A stretch of DNA of 64,000 nucleotides from Sphingobacterium daejeonense (GTDB lineage Bacteria; Bacteroidota; Bacteroidia; Sphingobacteriales; Sphingobacteriaceae). Positions 46,778 through 56,740 of this stretch are shown here, in pieces. The notes beneath the pieces were generated by a model. That model made no database searches. It was not told where the DNA came from and saw only the letters and a program-made list of their open reading frames with translations. The position numbers were made by a program, and so were the translations under genes. How positions within the stretch are numbered: the first letter of the stretch is position 1; the number at the start of each line of letters is the position of its first letter. The stretch covers positions 1,054,001 to 1,118,000 of the forward strand of contig NZ_LR590470.1 of assembly GCF_901472535.1 (NCBI RefSeq). Direction: 5' to 3'.

Positions 46778-49700
46778 TTAAAAGGATACTTTTAGGTTTA
46801 AACCATAACTACGGGTTGCTGGTAAAGCAAAAACTATCATAACCTTGCGCACCAACTCCGGTTGTCGTATTCAACTCCGGGTCATAGGGGAGCATCATTT
46901 CGGAAGAAAAATAGATTTCTTCCCGTTAATGAAATAGAAGCCACTCTTAACACCTTTCCATTGGATTGGAAGCCCATAGGTTAATGAAATTTCTCGCATA
47001 CGGATATTGGTCGCATCATAAACCTGACCTTCGATTATACCATCCCGATTACCTACAGCACTGTAATATGCCTGCGCAGGAATCTTCCCTTCCCAAGGTG
47101 TTCCATCCATCTTTACAGCTGGGATATCCAATCCGCCAGCATCTCTCGCAGCAGCACTTTCTTCACTAACTCCAAAAGAATTTAAATATCCGTCCGTCAC
47201 ACTGATAACCTGTCCACCAAACCTTGCATCAATAGTGAAACTTAAACCGAATTTTCCGTAGTTGAACGTATTATTCCACCCGATAATGGATTTCGGATTG
47301 TTATTGCCAACATAGCCTTCAGGTCCAATCTGAGGCCTACCCGTATCATCTACCACCATTACACCATTCTCATCACGTAAAAATGTCCTTGCCCAAAAAT
47401 CCCCAAACGATCCATTTAATCTCAACACATTAAAGTTTCCACCAATAGAATATCGCTCACCTAATTTTGGCGCCAATTCTAAAATCTTATTTCTGTTAGC
47501 AGTGAAATTCACCGAAGTATTCCAGCTGAAATTGTCTTTCTTTATGGCGTCAATCCCTAATGCTGCCTCGATGCCTTTATTTTCAACATTGCCGGCATTT
47601 AAGAAAACCGTGGTGAAAACTTGGCCAACAGGGGCTTGATATGAGAAATATTGATCCTTGGTATTTGTTTTATACAATGCCAGGTCGAAATTAATCCGGT
47701 CATTCCAAAACCTACCTTCATAACCCACTTCAAAACTTCTACTGATCTCTGGTCGTAGTGGCAAACCTTGGTAAGGGCCCGAAACATTAGCATTCAATAT
47801 CCCGGTAGCCAAAGTGTTCGTTGGGATGGTACTATAGATCCCGACATCGTTTCCAACTTCTGCCATAGTCAACCTCAACTTACTGTATGTAATAAATGCA
47901 GGCATCTTTACCATATCTGATAACACCGCTGATAGTCCTGCTGACCAATAGAAATATCCCTTTTTCATCTCGGGGGTATTAGCCAAGGTCGATGACCAGT
48001 CATTCCGAGCAGTCAAGTCCAAGAAGATTTTGTCCTTAAATCCTAAGTTTGCAGATGCAAACAAGGATTGCAATTGCCTTCTGCTGATCGATTCATTCAG
48101 TACATTTATCGGAGCATCTCTATAGATATTGCTCATTAAAAATTTATTGGCAACAGCCAATTTCAATTGGTCAAGATTCCATCCATTGGATTTGGTGTCA
48201 TTAATGGATGTTCCCGCTGTAAAGTTTAAATCCCAATCCTCAGCAAAGGTTTTATTACCGATTAATAATAAGTCGCCATATAAGGCTGTACTTTCGGTCT
48301 CATCACGGATGAAACGACCATTATCCTGGAGAACGCCTTCGATAACTTCTCCTGATAAAACACCTTGAGTTCCGGCGTAAACATGACGCTCAAATTTATC
48401 CCAACGCTTGTTCAAAGTTCCCCTAGCACTAACAGATAGCCAATCATTAATCGTATATTTTAATTGGCCCTGTGCAATGATATTGTCTCGAACCTGAAAC
48501 GTAGGATTACGATTTAAAACCCAAAACGGATTTTGGGAATGATGAGTTCCAGTTAACCCAGCATCTGCATTGATATTCCACCAATCCTGAAGGTTAAGAT
48601 TTCGACTAGTGGATAAATATTCAAAATTCTTGTATTTGTCAAAATCCAGACCTCTCGGGAAAAGATATAATCCGGCAATAGGACTGAAATATAAGCCTGA
48701 AGTTGGGCGATTATGAATGTCCTGCCTAGAATACATCATGCTCCCATCGAAACTGAGTTTGTTGTCAAAGAAATTAGTAGAGTTCCTGAAAGTTGCTGAA
48801 TGTTGATTAAATGAATTAGTAGGCAAAATCCCTTTATTGCTGGTATTACCATAAGAGAAATAGTTTTGCATTTTTTCTGTACCACCACTCAAGGAAATCG
48901 TATTGATTAATGTGGTACCTGTATTATAAAAATCCTTGACAGGATCATTGAATGACCCTTTCTCGCCCCAGCTTTCCTCACTTCCTTCTGTTGTTTGAGC
49001 ATATCTGTATTGTAGCTTTGGTAAATAGAAAGCCTGATCAGCTGTGATGCTTGAAGAAACATCGATTTTGAGGTTTCCTTCAGCTCCTTTTTTTGTCGTA
49101 ATCATAATCGCTCCATTTGCTCCTTGGCTACCATAAAGGGCGGAAGCAGATGCTCCTTTCAATACATTGATGTTTAAAATATCGTCTGCATTTAAGGTGC
49201 TTAAGATATCTCCTCGATCAGGCGCACCGCCAAAAGCTCCTTCAGATCCACTACCACCTGTGTTTGTAATAGGGAGTCCGTCGATTACATAAAGTGGCTG
49301 ATTGTTGCGGTTTGATTTAAACCCGCGAAGGATAATGTTGACTGATCCTCCAATTCCGGATGAACTACGGTTGATTTGCATCCCTGAAACTTTACCAGTC
49401 AGGTTATTCATCGGGTTGGCATCCTTTACCTTCGTCAATTCCTCGCCTTTCACGGTTTGTGTAGAATAGGAGAGACTTTTTGCCTTTCGCTGAACACCCA
49501 TAGCAGTCACCACAACATCATCAATTTTATTGGCTTGTGCTGCTGCCAAACTGATGGTTATGGCTGTGTCAGCAGGAGTGATACTCTGATTGACCTGGTT
49601 ATAGCCCATAGTACTGACATTGACTCCTGTGGTACCGGCAGGAACTTCTATCGTAAAATTTCCGGAATCGTCAGTCGCCGTAGCTTTATTGTTTGGAATC

Positions 49701-49834
49701 AGTTTTACGGTCGCTCCAGCAATGGGAGCCTTTGATTGTTCATCAACAACGGTACCTTTCAATATCCGCTCTTGAGCATAAATTAATTGAATGGCTGTGA
49801 GCCATAGCATTAGGAAGGTTAGTGTTTTCCGCAT
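46778..49834 (-). pseudogene. SusC/RagA TonB-dependent receptor, C-terminus broken by three indels
   Basis: The main frame gives 979 residues: signal peptide (TFLMLWLTAIQLIYAQ), carboxypeptidase-like CNA-B domain (LKGTVVDEQSKAPIAGATVK), plug (DDVVVTAMGVQRKAKSLSYS, GASASALYGSQGANGAIMIT) and most of the beta-barrel. It stops early at 46895. Beyond the stop, three indels within ~100 bp (near 46908, 46877, 46826) lead back to a canonical end: RNDAP, YDPELNTTTGVGAQGYDSF, and ALPATRSYGLNLKVSF with the stop at 46778. The repaired end is right for the family, so I extend the gene to 46778. No STN domain, so not controlled through FecR. Imports the SusD-bound ligand across the outer membrane. Confidence 0.85.
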
Positions 49835-50123
49835 AATGTAAGTTCAAATGATAATCTATTAGTTATTGTAACGGTAATGATACAATTGATAAGAAAACGA
49901 ACTTATTTTGATTATATTTTATATTAAATCCTGATTTGAGGCCATTTTGTGATTAGATAGGTTTTGGTAAAGCATGTATTCTATTGATTAATAAATGTTT
50001 ATATAACTGTTATTTTACGTGTTTTTATTTTAAAAAAAATGTGATAAACAATAGCTTTAAGAAAAAATCCTCATCTTAAAACTTTGAATTATAACAGTTG
50101 TTTTAAGCTATAAAACCCTTAAT

Positions 50124-50482
50124 ATGTTAACAGCAGTATGCCCAAAACTCCCAATGCGAGTTAAGACCATCACTAGAGAATTTTATGTCAATCAATTAGG
50201 TTTTCAAGAAGACGGATTTGAAACCTATGAAAGCTATATGATCTTAAAAAAGGATAATCTAGAACTTCATTTCTTTATCTTTTTGGATTGATCCCTGAAG
50301 AAAATTATGGTCAAGTATATTTCCGAACAGATAACATAGACTTACTTTATCAAAATCTGATCAATGATGGCGTTACAATACATCCTAACGGAAGCTTAGC
50401 TGTCAAGCCATGGGGAATGAAAGAGTTTTCTATATTAGATCCAGATAACAATTTGATCACTTTCGGACAATACGGTAATTAA
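50124..50482 (+). pseudogene. VOC (glyoxalase/bleomycin-resistance-like) protein, frameshifted
   Basis: MLTAVCPKLPMRVKTITREF opens the first beta-alpha-beta unit (YVNQLGFQEDGFETYESYMI, LELHFFIF). A single-base shift near 50282 leads to the second half (PEENYGQVYFRTDNIDLLYQ, GVTIHPNGSLAVKPWGMKEF, ILDPDNNLITFGQYGN). Repaired ~119 residues, normal for a bleomycin-resistance-type VOC protein. The Glu of FSILDPDNN-type metal sites is absent; sequestration of an antibiotic is more likely than catalysis. The indel sits at a T-run. Confidence 0.75.
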
Positions 50483-50559
50483 TATTAATTATTTACCATT
50501 TGGTAATTGAGAAATCTTTGTTGTTCAGGTACTTTGTGATGTACAAATTATTAAAGGCT

Positions 50560-51588
50560 ATGAACAACAAAGAAATATTACTAACTGGAATCACTGGATT
50601 TTTAGGTTCTCATACAGCAATTGAGCTATTGAACAGAGGGTATAAAGTTACAGGTACACTCAGGGATTTAAATAGAATAGATTCAATACGATCCATAATC
50701 TCAAATCATACCGATAACATCGATAATCTTAGTTTTTTTCAAGCTGAGCTATTAGATAAAGAGGTTTGGAAAAAAGCTACTGCTAATAAGGATTATGTAA
50801 TCCATGCCGCATCTCCATTTCCTAGGGAATTGCCAAAAGATGAAAATGAATTAATTATTCCTGCCAAAGAAGGTACATTAAATGTGTTAGCTGCCGCTAA
50901 GTCAAATAAGGTCAAAAGGGTGGTTATCGTTTCATCCATATCAACAGTAGTTTATGGTAAAAAGAAAGCTGAGCTGGAGAACGTTTTTACCGAGGAAACT
51001 TGGACGGATACGGCGAATAGAGTAGATACAAAACCATATATAAGAAGTAAAACCATAGCGGAAAAAGCTGCCTGGGATTTTATTAAGAAGGATAGTGATG
51101 GCATGGAGATGGTGAGCGTATTGCCCGGAGCAATGCTCGGTCCAGTATTAGAAGAAGATTTTGGTACTTCGGCGAATATCGTGATCAAAGCTTTGGATGG
51201 AAAGATGCCGGCAATGCCTAAAATTGCATTTGAAATAGTGGATGTCCGTTCTGTTGCTCAATTGCTGGTAGATGTCATGGAAAAACCTCAAGCAGCCGGA
51301 AATAGATTTATGGCCTCTGCTGGTCATATGACAATGAAGCAGTTAGCAAATGTTCTTAAGTCCAATTTCCCAGATAAAAAAATCAGTACCTCAGAATTAC
51401 CTAATTTTATGTCGAGATTTATAGCTCTATTTGAACCCTCCTTGAAACCAATCTTGTTGGATTTAGGAATTACAAGAAAAATAGATGCTACTAAGGCAAA
51501 GCGAGTATTGGGCTGGAAACCAATCTCAAAGGAAGATGCAATATTGGCTTGTGCCAAAAGTGTTTTGAAAATTGGAATCGTCAAATAA
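50560..51588 (+). CDS. extended short-chain dehydrogenase/reductase (NAD-dependent epimerase / dihydroflavonol-reductase-like)
   Basis: I start at ATG 50560 (MNNKEILLTGITGFLGSHTA), which puts the GxxGxxG motif at the N-terminus; a longer frame from 50500 adds 20 unlikely residues. 342 residues. NAD(P) motif TGITGFLGSH, active-site YIRSK (Tyr-x-x-x-Lys), and VIHAASPFPRELP and VVIVSSISTVVYGKKKAELE as in dihydroflavonol/cinnamyl-type reductases. The stop is immediately followed by the ATG of a Crp-family regulator, so the two are translationally coupled. Confidence 0.82.
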   Translation: MNNKEILLTGITGFLGSHTAIELLNRGYKVTGTLRDLNRIDSIRSIISNHTDNIDNLSFFQAELLDKEVWKKATANKDYVIHAASPFPRELPKDENELIIPAKEGTLNVLAAAKSNKVKRVVIVSSISTVVYGKKKAELENVFTEETWTDTANRVDTKPYIRSKTIAEKAAWDFIKKDSDGMEMVSVLPGAMLGPVLEEDFGTSANIVIKALDGKMPAMPKIAFEIVDVRSVAQLLVDVMEKPQAAGNRFMASAGHMTMKQLANVLKSNFPDKKISTSELPNFMSRFIALFEPSLKPILLDLGITRKIDATKAKRVLGWKPISKEDAILACAKSVLKIGIVK

Positions 51589-52161
51589 ATGGAAAAACTA
51601 AAATCAATCCTAAGATTTGGGGCTATCTTATCAGAATCAGATATCGAAGAGATAGCCTCAAATTTTAAAGCTAAAAGTCTAAGTGCAACCGAGCATGTTT
51701 TAGAAGTTGGTCAGATTGCTCATGAAATCGCTTTTATAGAATCTGGAATTGTCAGAATCTATAAACCTGATGGTGATGGCAATGAAGTCACAAAATACTT
51801 CTTTAAAGAAAATCAATTTTTCGTTGATCTCGAAAGCTATTACTCAGAACGGCAGCAAGTGAAGCATTCCAAGCAGTTGTAGATTCTCAACTCTATACTA
51901 TCCATAAATTGAAAATCGACAAGCTCTGTGAAAATATCCCAAACTTCTTTATTTTTTTGAAGTCCATTACTGAGGCCACACTTTTAAATAAAATTAAAGA
52001 CAATGATTTTTCTCAACTTTGGTAGCTCTAAAACTAAATATCTGGAATTTATAAAGCGTTACCCGAAGTTAGCTTTGCAAGTCCCACAACAATACATAGC
52101 TTCTTATCTAAAGGTAACGCCACAGTCTTTGAGCCGAATCCGAAGGGAGTTGACTAAATAA
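51589..52161 (+). pseudogene. Crp/Fnr-family regulator, two frameshifts
   Basis: Starts on the base after the reductase stop. Cyclic-nucleotide-binding-like beta roll (EHVLEVGQIAHEIAFIESGI, VRIYKPDGDGNEVTKYFFKE, FFVDLESYY), then after an indel near 51855 FQAVVDSQLYTIHKLKIDKL, and after a second in the 5-T run near 52010 LNFGSSKTKYLEFIKRYPKL. It ends VPQQYIASYLKVTPQSLSRI and RRELTK, the HTH. Repaired ~190 residues, the normal size of the short Bacteroidota Crp-like regulators. Probably controls the adjacent reductase. Confidence 0.8.
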
Positions 52162-52171
52162 TCCTTGAAAT

Positions 52172-53494
52172 CTATTTCTTAATCACTGACCAAATTATAT
52201 TTGCAGCGTCATCAGTAACCAACATATAGTTCTTTGTAAAGGCTACAGAAACAGGTCTTCCATATACCTCATTATTTCCTTTATTTGCAATAAAGCCTGT
52301 CAGAAAATCCGTCGGTTCACCAGAAGGTTTCCCACTTGAGAAAGGAACAAAAATAACCTTATACCCTGAGAATTCTGATCGGTTCCAGGAACCATGTTGC
52401 CCTACAAATGCGCCTTCAGGGAAACCCGCAGCCTTATTGAAAGCCAATCCTAAAGAAGCCGTATGAGATCCGACGGCGTAATCAGGTCTGATAGCATCTG
52501 GAATATTATTAGGGATGCTGTCTTTCCACCGGGGATCAACATTGTTCCCCCAATAATAGTATGGCCAACCATAAAATCCCCCTAATTTCACTTCTGTGAT
52601 ATAATCTGGGACGATTTCATCGCCCAATTCATCGCGTTCATTTACAGCAGTCCATAAGATTCCGGTTTGAGGATTTAAGTCCATGCCCACAGGATTACGA
52701 AGACCTGAAGCATAAATTCGCTCGCCAGAACCATCAGGATTGACCTCTAAAATCGCCGCACGGCGTTCCTCATATTCCATCCCGTTTTCTCCAACATTAC
52801 TCCCTGAGCCTACTGAAATAAAAATTTTATCACCCGCCTTATTGCTGATCAAGTTTCTAGTCCAGTGGTTATTATATCCGCCAGCAGGAAGTGTCAGGAT
52901 TTGCTCCCCCTGTGGTGAAACCAAAGTGCCATCTTCGGGATTGTATCCATAGCGAATAAGACCATCTGTATTTGCTACATAAAAGAATTTGCCTAAAACG
53001 AGCATCCCAAACGGTTGCTTTAAATCCTTCAAGATTACCTGTTGGCTATCATGCTTGCCATCATTGTCGGTATCTTTAAATAAAATTATTTCATTAGGAC
53101 TTTTATCCCTGAACGCGTTTCTGCTATCAATTTTTTCTGCATCTTCACCTTCTTTTTCTGTTCTAGCCTGAGCCACAAATATATCTCCATTGGGAGCTAC
53201 ATAAACGTGCCTAGGGCTGTTTAAACTGTCAGCAAATCTCACTACTTCAAATCCATCGGGAGCAGTAGGTGCCTGGTCAGGACCCCAACCCAAGATTTTA
53301 GAAAATTTATTCTTTGGTTCCGTGCTGAATGGCTCCGCTAAACGTTCCAAACTCCCATATTCACCGTAATGACTGGAATCAGTTGAAGTCGTATCACTAG
53401 AATTATTCTGTTTGTTCGATGAGTTACAAGAAGTAAAAGTCATCGATATGATAGTAAAAGAGGCAAAGAGTATAATAAAGTGATTTCTTTTCAT
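52172..53494 (-). CDS. PQQ-dependent sugar dehydrogenase-like (sorbosone dehydrogenase family) lipoprotein
   Basis: 440 residues. Lipoprotein signal (FASFTIISMTFTSC, Cys ~23), a low-complexity Ser/Asn/Thr linker, then the six-bladed propeller: RFADSLNSPRHVYVAPNGDI, FKDTDNDGKHDSQQVILKDL, YNNHWTRNLISNKAGDKIFI, ASGLRNPVGMDLNPQTGILW, ERDELGDEIVPDYITEVKLG, GFYGWPYYYWG, GQHGSWNRSEFSGYKVIFVP. These are GdhB/sorbosone dehydrogenase signatures. Likely a periplasmic or cell-surface sugar oxidase, depending on PQQ or acting as a binding propeller. Divergent from the sulfatase operon. Confidence 0.85.
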   Translation of the reverse strand: MKRNHFIILFASFTIISMTFTSCNSSNKQNNSSDTTSTDSSHYGEYGSLERLAEPFSTEPKNKFSKILGWGPDQAPTAPDGFEVVRFADSLNSPRHVYVAPNGDIFVAQARTEKEGEDAEKIDSRNAFRDKSPNEIILFKDTDNDGKHDSQQVILKDLKQPFGMLVLGKFFYVANTDGLIRYGYNPEDGTLVSPQGEQILTLPAGGYNNHWTRNLISNKAGDKIFISVGSGSNVGENGMEYEERRAAILEVNPDGSGERIYASGLRNPVGMDLNPQTGILWTAVNERDELGDEIVPDYITEVKLGGFYGWPYYYWGNNVDPRWKDSIPNNIPDAIRPDYAVGSHTASLGLAFNKAAGFPEGAFVGQHGSWNRSEFSGYKVIFVPFSSGKPSGEPTDFLTGFIANKGNNEVYGRPVSVAFTKNYMLVTDDAANIIWSVIKK

Positions 53495-53658
53495 AATTCT
53501 ATTTTTTTAATAGAACCATTAACTAGTTAAATGGTTTAGATAAATTGTAAACTATAAAGTCAAGGAAATACGATATAGTTAATTTGTTACAAATATTGCT
53601 TGGCATAAATAGCTTAGCAATTACAATCAACTATTTGAAACACAATAAAATTCCATCG

Positions 53659-53690
53659 TTTGGGTAGTGATTAAATAAATTTTATATTTA
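53659..53690 (+). promoter_or_regulatory. Bacteroidota-type promoter of the sulfatase operon
   Basis: TTTG at 53659-53662, 20-bp spacer, then TATATTTA at 53683-53690, close to the TTTG-N19-21-TAnnTTTG consensus. It lies 34 bp upstream of the first sulfatase start; I see no other promoter before the second and third sulfatases. Confidence 0.6.
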
Positions 53691-53724
53691 TATAAGTAAA
53701 CCTGGAAAACCAAATTCATTTCTT

Positions 53725-55344
53725 ATGAAAACTCCCTTCTACCTCCATTGCTTTGCCTTACTTTTTTTGTATTTGCCTTTAAATTTATTTTCTCAATCCA
53801 AGCCGAATATTGTAGCTGTTCTGGTGGATGATATGGGATATTCGGATTTAGGTTGTTACGGTGGTGAAATACCAACTCCTAATATTGATCAACTCGCAAA
53901 AGATGGATTAAGATTTACTAATTTTTATAATGCTGCTAGATGTTGTCCATCTCGTGCGGCTTTACTTACGGGTGTATACCCTCACCAAGCAGGTATAGGT
54001 CATATGATGGAAGACAAAGGCGAAGAGCACCCAGCTTATAGAGGGCACTTGAATAAACAGACTGTCACCATTGCTGAGCTGTTGAAGTCAGCTGGTTATT
54101 TTACTATCATGACCGGGAAATGGCATGTTGGCCAACCTAAAGGTGTAACACCTGCTAACAGAGGCTTTGACAGATCATTGAATGCTCCTGCGGGAGGATT
54201 CTATTATGGTGACCATCAGAACGCACGATTATTTTTAAACGGAAAAAGAATTCAAAATGATTCTCCAGAACTTCCCAAGAATTGGTATTCCACGGATTTA
54301 TGGACAGCGTTTGGACTTAAGTTCATTGACCAAGCTGTTGAAGAGAAAAAACCCTTCTTACTATATCTAGCACACAATGCTCCGCATTTTCCTTTGCAGG
54401 CACCATTGGAAGAAATTGAAAAATTCAGAGGTAAATACAGAGAAGGCTGGGAAAAGTTCAGGGAAAGAAGATATCAAAAACAGATTGAATTAGGATTAAT
54501 TGATCCTTCATGGAAATTGCCGCCATTTAATCCCAATGTTCCTAAATGGGATAGTCTTTCTGAACAAGAAAAGGATAAATACGACCATTTGATGGCAATA
54601 TATGCCGCGGTGGTTTCTCGCCTGGATAAAAGCATTGGTGATTTAGTCAAAGGCCTTAAAGAAAAAGGAGTCTATGATAATACGGTTATCCTTTTTGTGT
54701 CTGATAATGGAGGCAATCCTGAACCAAGTGCAGAAGGGAGATACCAAGGAGAAAATCCAGGAGATTCTAAATCTAGCATTTTCTTAGGACAAGGATGGGC
54801 AGAGGTAGGTTGTACGCCATTTTGGTCGTATAAACATCATACCCATGAAGGCGGAATTTCTACAGCGGGAATCGTGTCATGGCCAAATGGAATAAAACCC
54901 GACAAGAAAGGTACTTTTATCAATGAAACCGCACATATTACAGATATACTCGCTACTGTGGCCGACTTTGCCGGAGCGAAATATCCAGAAACTTACAATG
55001 AAAATAAAATTACTCCAACTGTAGGTGTCAGCTTAAAACCATTAATCGAAGGTAAAAAACTAAACCGTACAAAACCTGTTTATTGGGAGCACGAAGGAAA
55101 CAAGGCCATTCTACTCGATGAATGGAAATTGGTTGCTGAGAACAAAGAAAATTGGCAATTATATAACTTGAAAAACGACCGTACAGAACTGAAAAATGTA
55201 ATTGAAGATAATCCAAAAATAGCCAATAAATTAAAAGACCTTTACCAAGATTGGTATAAAAAAATAAATGCTGAACCTTGGGAAGGAAACCCAGTTTGGT
55301 TTTATGACTATGAAAAAGCAAAGGAGGAAAATGCTCGGAATTAA
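53725..55344 (+). CDS. arylsulfatase-family sulfatase 1
   Basis: 539 residues with signal peptide (FALLFLYLPLNLFSQ). N-terminal VAVLVDDMGYSDLGCYGGEI supplies the Asp-Asp metal ligands. The formylglycine signature is RCCPSRAALLTG (C-x-P-S-R), so activation needs an anSME or FGE enzyme. Other motifs: GYFTIMTGKWHVGQ, LYLAHNAPHFPLQAP, VILFVSDNGGNPE. Family S1, choline-sulfatase/arylsulfatase A type. First gene of a three-sulfatase operon under the promoter at 53659; probably periplasmic removal of sulfate esters from a glycan. Confidence 0.92.
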   Translation: MKTPFYLHCFALLFLYLPLNLFSQSKPNIVAVLVDDMGYSDLGCYGGEIPTPNIDQLAKDGLRFTNFYNAARCCPSRAALLTGVYPHQAGIGHMMEDKGEEHPAYRGHLNKQTVTIAELLKSAGYFTIMTGKWHVGQPKGVTPANRGFDRSLNAPAGGFYYGDHQNARLFLNGKRIQNDSPELPKNWYSTDLWTAFGLKFIDQAVEEKKPFLLYLAHNAPHFPLQAPLEEIEKFRGKYREGWEKFRERRYQKQIELGLIDPSWKLPPFNPNVPKWDSLSEQEKDKYDHLMAIYAAVVSRLDKSIGDLVKGLKEKGVYDNTVILFVSDNGGNPEPSAEGRYQGENPGDSKSSIFLGQGWAEVGCTPFWSYKHHTHEGGISTAGIVSWPNGIKPDKKGTFINETAHITDILATVADFAGAKYPETYNENKITPTVGVSLKPLIEGKKLNRTKPVYWEHEGNKAILLDEWKLVAENKENWQLYNLKNDRTELKNVIEDNPKIANKLKDLYQDWYKKINAEPWEGNPVWFYDYEKAKEENARN

Positions 55345-56722
55345 AAAATCAAAATTGTTTTTAGGATGGTTAATCATCCAATTATTGACAATGCAATTCG
55401 TAATTGCTCAACAACCTGCCAATTCAGAAAAGCCAAATATCCTCGTTATTATGGCAGATGATTTAGACAGTCACCAGCTGAGTTGTTATGGCGGAGAGAA
55501 TATTCAGACAACACATATTGATGGTTTGGCAAAAGAAGGGTTGAAATTCAACAATATGATTGCTTCTGAAGCGATGTGTGTGCCAACACGAGCATCACTT
55601 TTTACCGGTTTATATCCTGCTAGGCATGGAGCTTATCAAAACCATAAACCCGTTAAACCTAATTTGAAAAGCGTAGCACATTACCTCAAAGATGCTGGAT
55701 ACAGAGTCGGACTTACAGGGAAAAACCATGTTACTAAACCTACCAGCATTTTTCCTTTTCAGATTATTCCGGGATTCGAAGAAGATTGTGTAGCTTCTCA
55801 TGATGAATATTCTCTGGATAGCATTTCCAAATTTGTGGACAACAAAGCGGACCCTTTTTGTTTATTTGTGATGAGCATAGATCCGCATATCCCTTGGAAT
55901 GTTGGAGATCCGACTGAATTCAATGCCAATGAACTCAAACTTCCAGCTCATTGGGTCGATACCAAACAAACAAGAGAAGACTTTAGGAATTATTTGGCAG
56001 AAATCAGAAGATTGGACAACCAAGTAGGCGATGTAATGAAGATGCTCAAAGAGAAAAATCTATTAGAAAATACCATTGTTATTTTCTTAGGAGAACAGGG
56101 ACCGCAATTCCCGGGCGGTAAATGGACGCTTTATGATAATGGTCAGAAAAGTTCAATGATTATTCGATGGCCAAAAGAAATTAAAGGAAATTCCCAAACA
56201 GATGCCATCGTCCAATATGAAGATATATTACCCACGTTGATCGAAATTGCAGGAGGAAAAAATGTGGACTCATTGGATGGGAAAAGCTTCTATCAGGTAT
56301 TGCATAACCATAAAAAACAACATCGGGATTTTGCCTTCGGAATTCATAATAATATCCCAGAAGGACCTGCTTATCCAATTCGAAGCATTAGAGACAAGAA
56401 ATATAAATTAATCCTGAATCTTACTCCTGAAAATGATTATTACATCAAATATATGATGAACCTGAACGACAAAAATCTTGCTTATACAACTTGGATGGAG
56501 AAAGCCAAAACGGATAAAAATGCCAAATTTTTGACGGATAGAATTTACAGGCATCCTGCCGTGGAATTATATGATATTCAGTCTGATCCTGATGAATTGA
56601 TTAACTTGGCTGAGGAACCAAAATACAAAGCTAAAGTAAGTGAGATGAAATCAACTTTGGAAGAATGGATGCTTCAGCAAGGAGATACCGGAATAAGTAT
56701 GGATGTGCCAATTAAAAAATAA
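55331..56722 (+). CDS. sulfatase 2
   Basis: 463 residues from ATG 55331, which follows a strong AAGGAGG and overlaps the previous stop by 14 bp; a longer frame from 55268 lies within the preceding gene and would bury the signal peptide. Signal (LGWLIIQLLTMQFVIAQ), metal site NILVIMADDLDSHQLSCYGG, formylglycine motif MCVPTRASLFTG (C-x-P-T-R), and GYRVGLTGKNHVTKP. The usual S-D-N-G is replaced by FLGEQGPQFPGGKWTLYDNG. Family S1 subclass acting on glycans. The overlap and SD sequence indicate translational coupling. Confidence 0.9.
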   Translation: MLGIKKSKLFLGWLIIQLLTMQFVIAQQPANSEKPNILVIMADDLDSHQLSCYGGENIQTTHIDGLAKEGLKFNNMIASEAMCVPTRASLFTGLYPARHGAYQNHKPVKPNLKSVAHYLKDAGYRVGLTGKNHVTKPTSIFPFQIIPGFEEDCVASHDEYSLDSISKFVDNKADPFCLFVMSIDPHIPWNVGDPTEFNANELKLPAHWVDTKQTREDFRNYLAEIRRLDNQVGDVMKMLKEKNLLENTIVIFLGEQGPQFPGGKWTLYDNGQKSSMIIRWPKEIKGNSQTDAIVQYEDILPTLIEIAGGKNVDSLDGKSFYQVLHNHKKQHRDFAFGIHNNIPEGPAYPIRSIRDKKYKLILNLTPENDYYIKYMMNLNDKNLAYTTWMEKAKTDKNAKFLTDRIYRHPAVELYDIQSDPDELINLAEEPKYKAKVSEMKSTLEEWMLQQGDTGISMDVPIKK

Positions 56723-56740
56723 ATTAATCCTTCAAAAGAC

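Noticed and set aside
49888..49897. Target of guide B upstream of the SusC gene
   Set aside because: Only the 10-mer GATAAGAAAA matches; the presumed seed at the guide's 5' end (ACGTGAGTTC) does not, so this is most likely chance in A-rich DNA.
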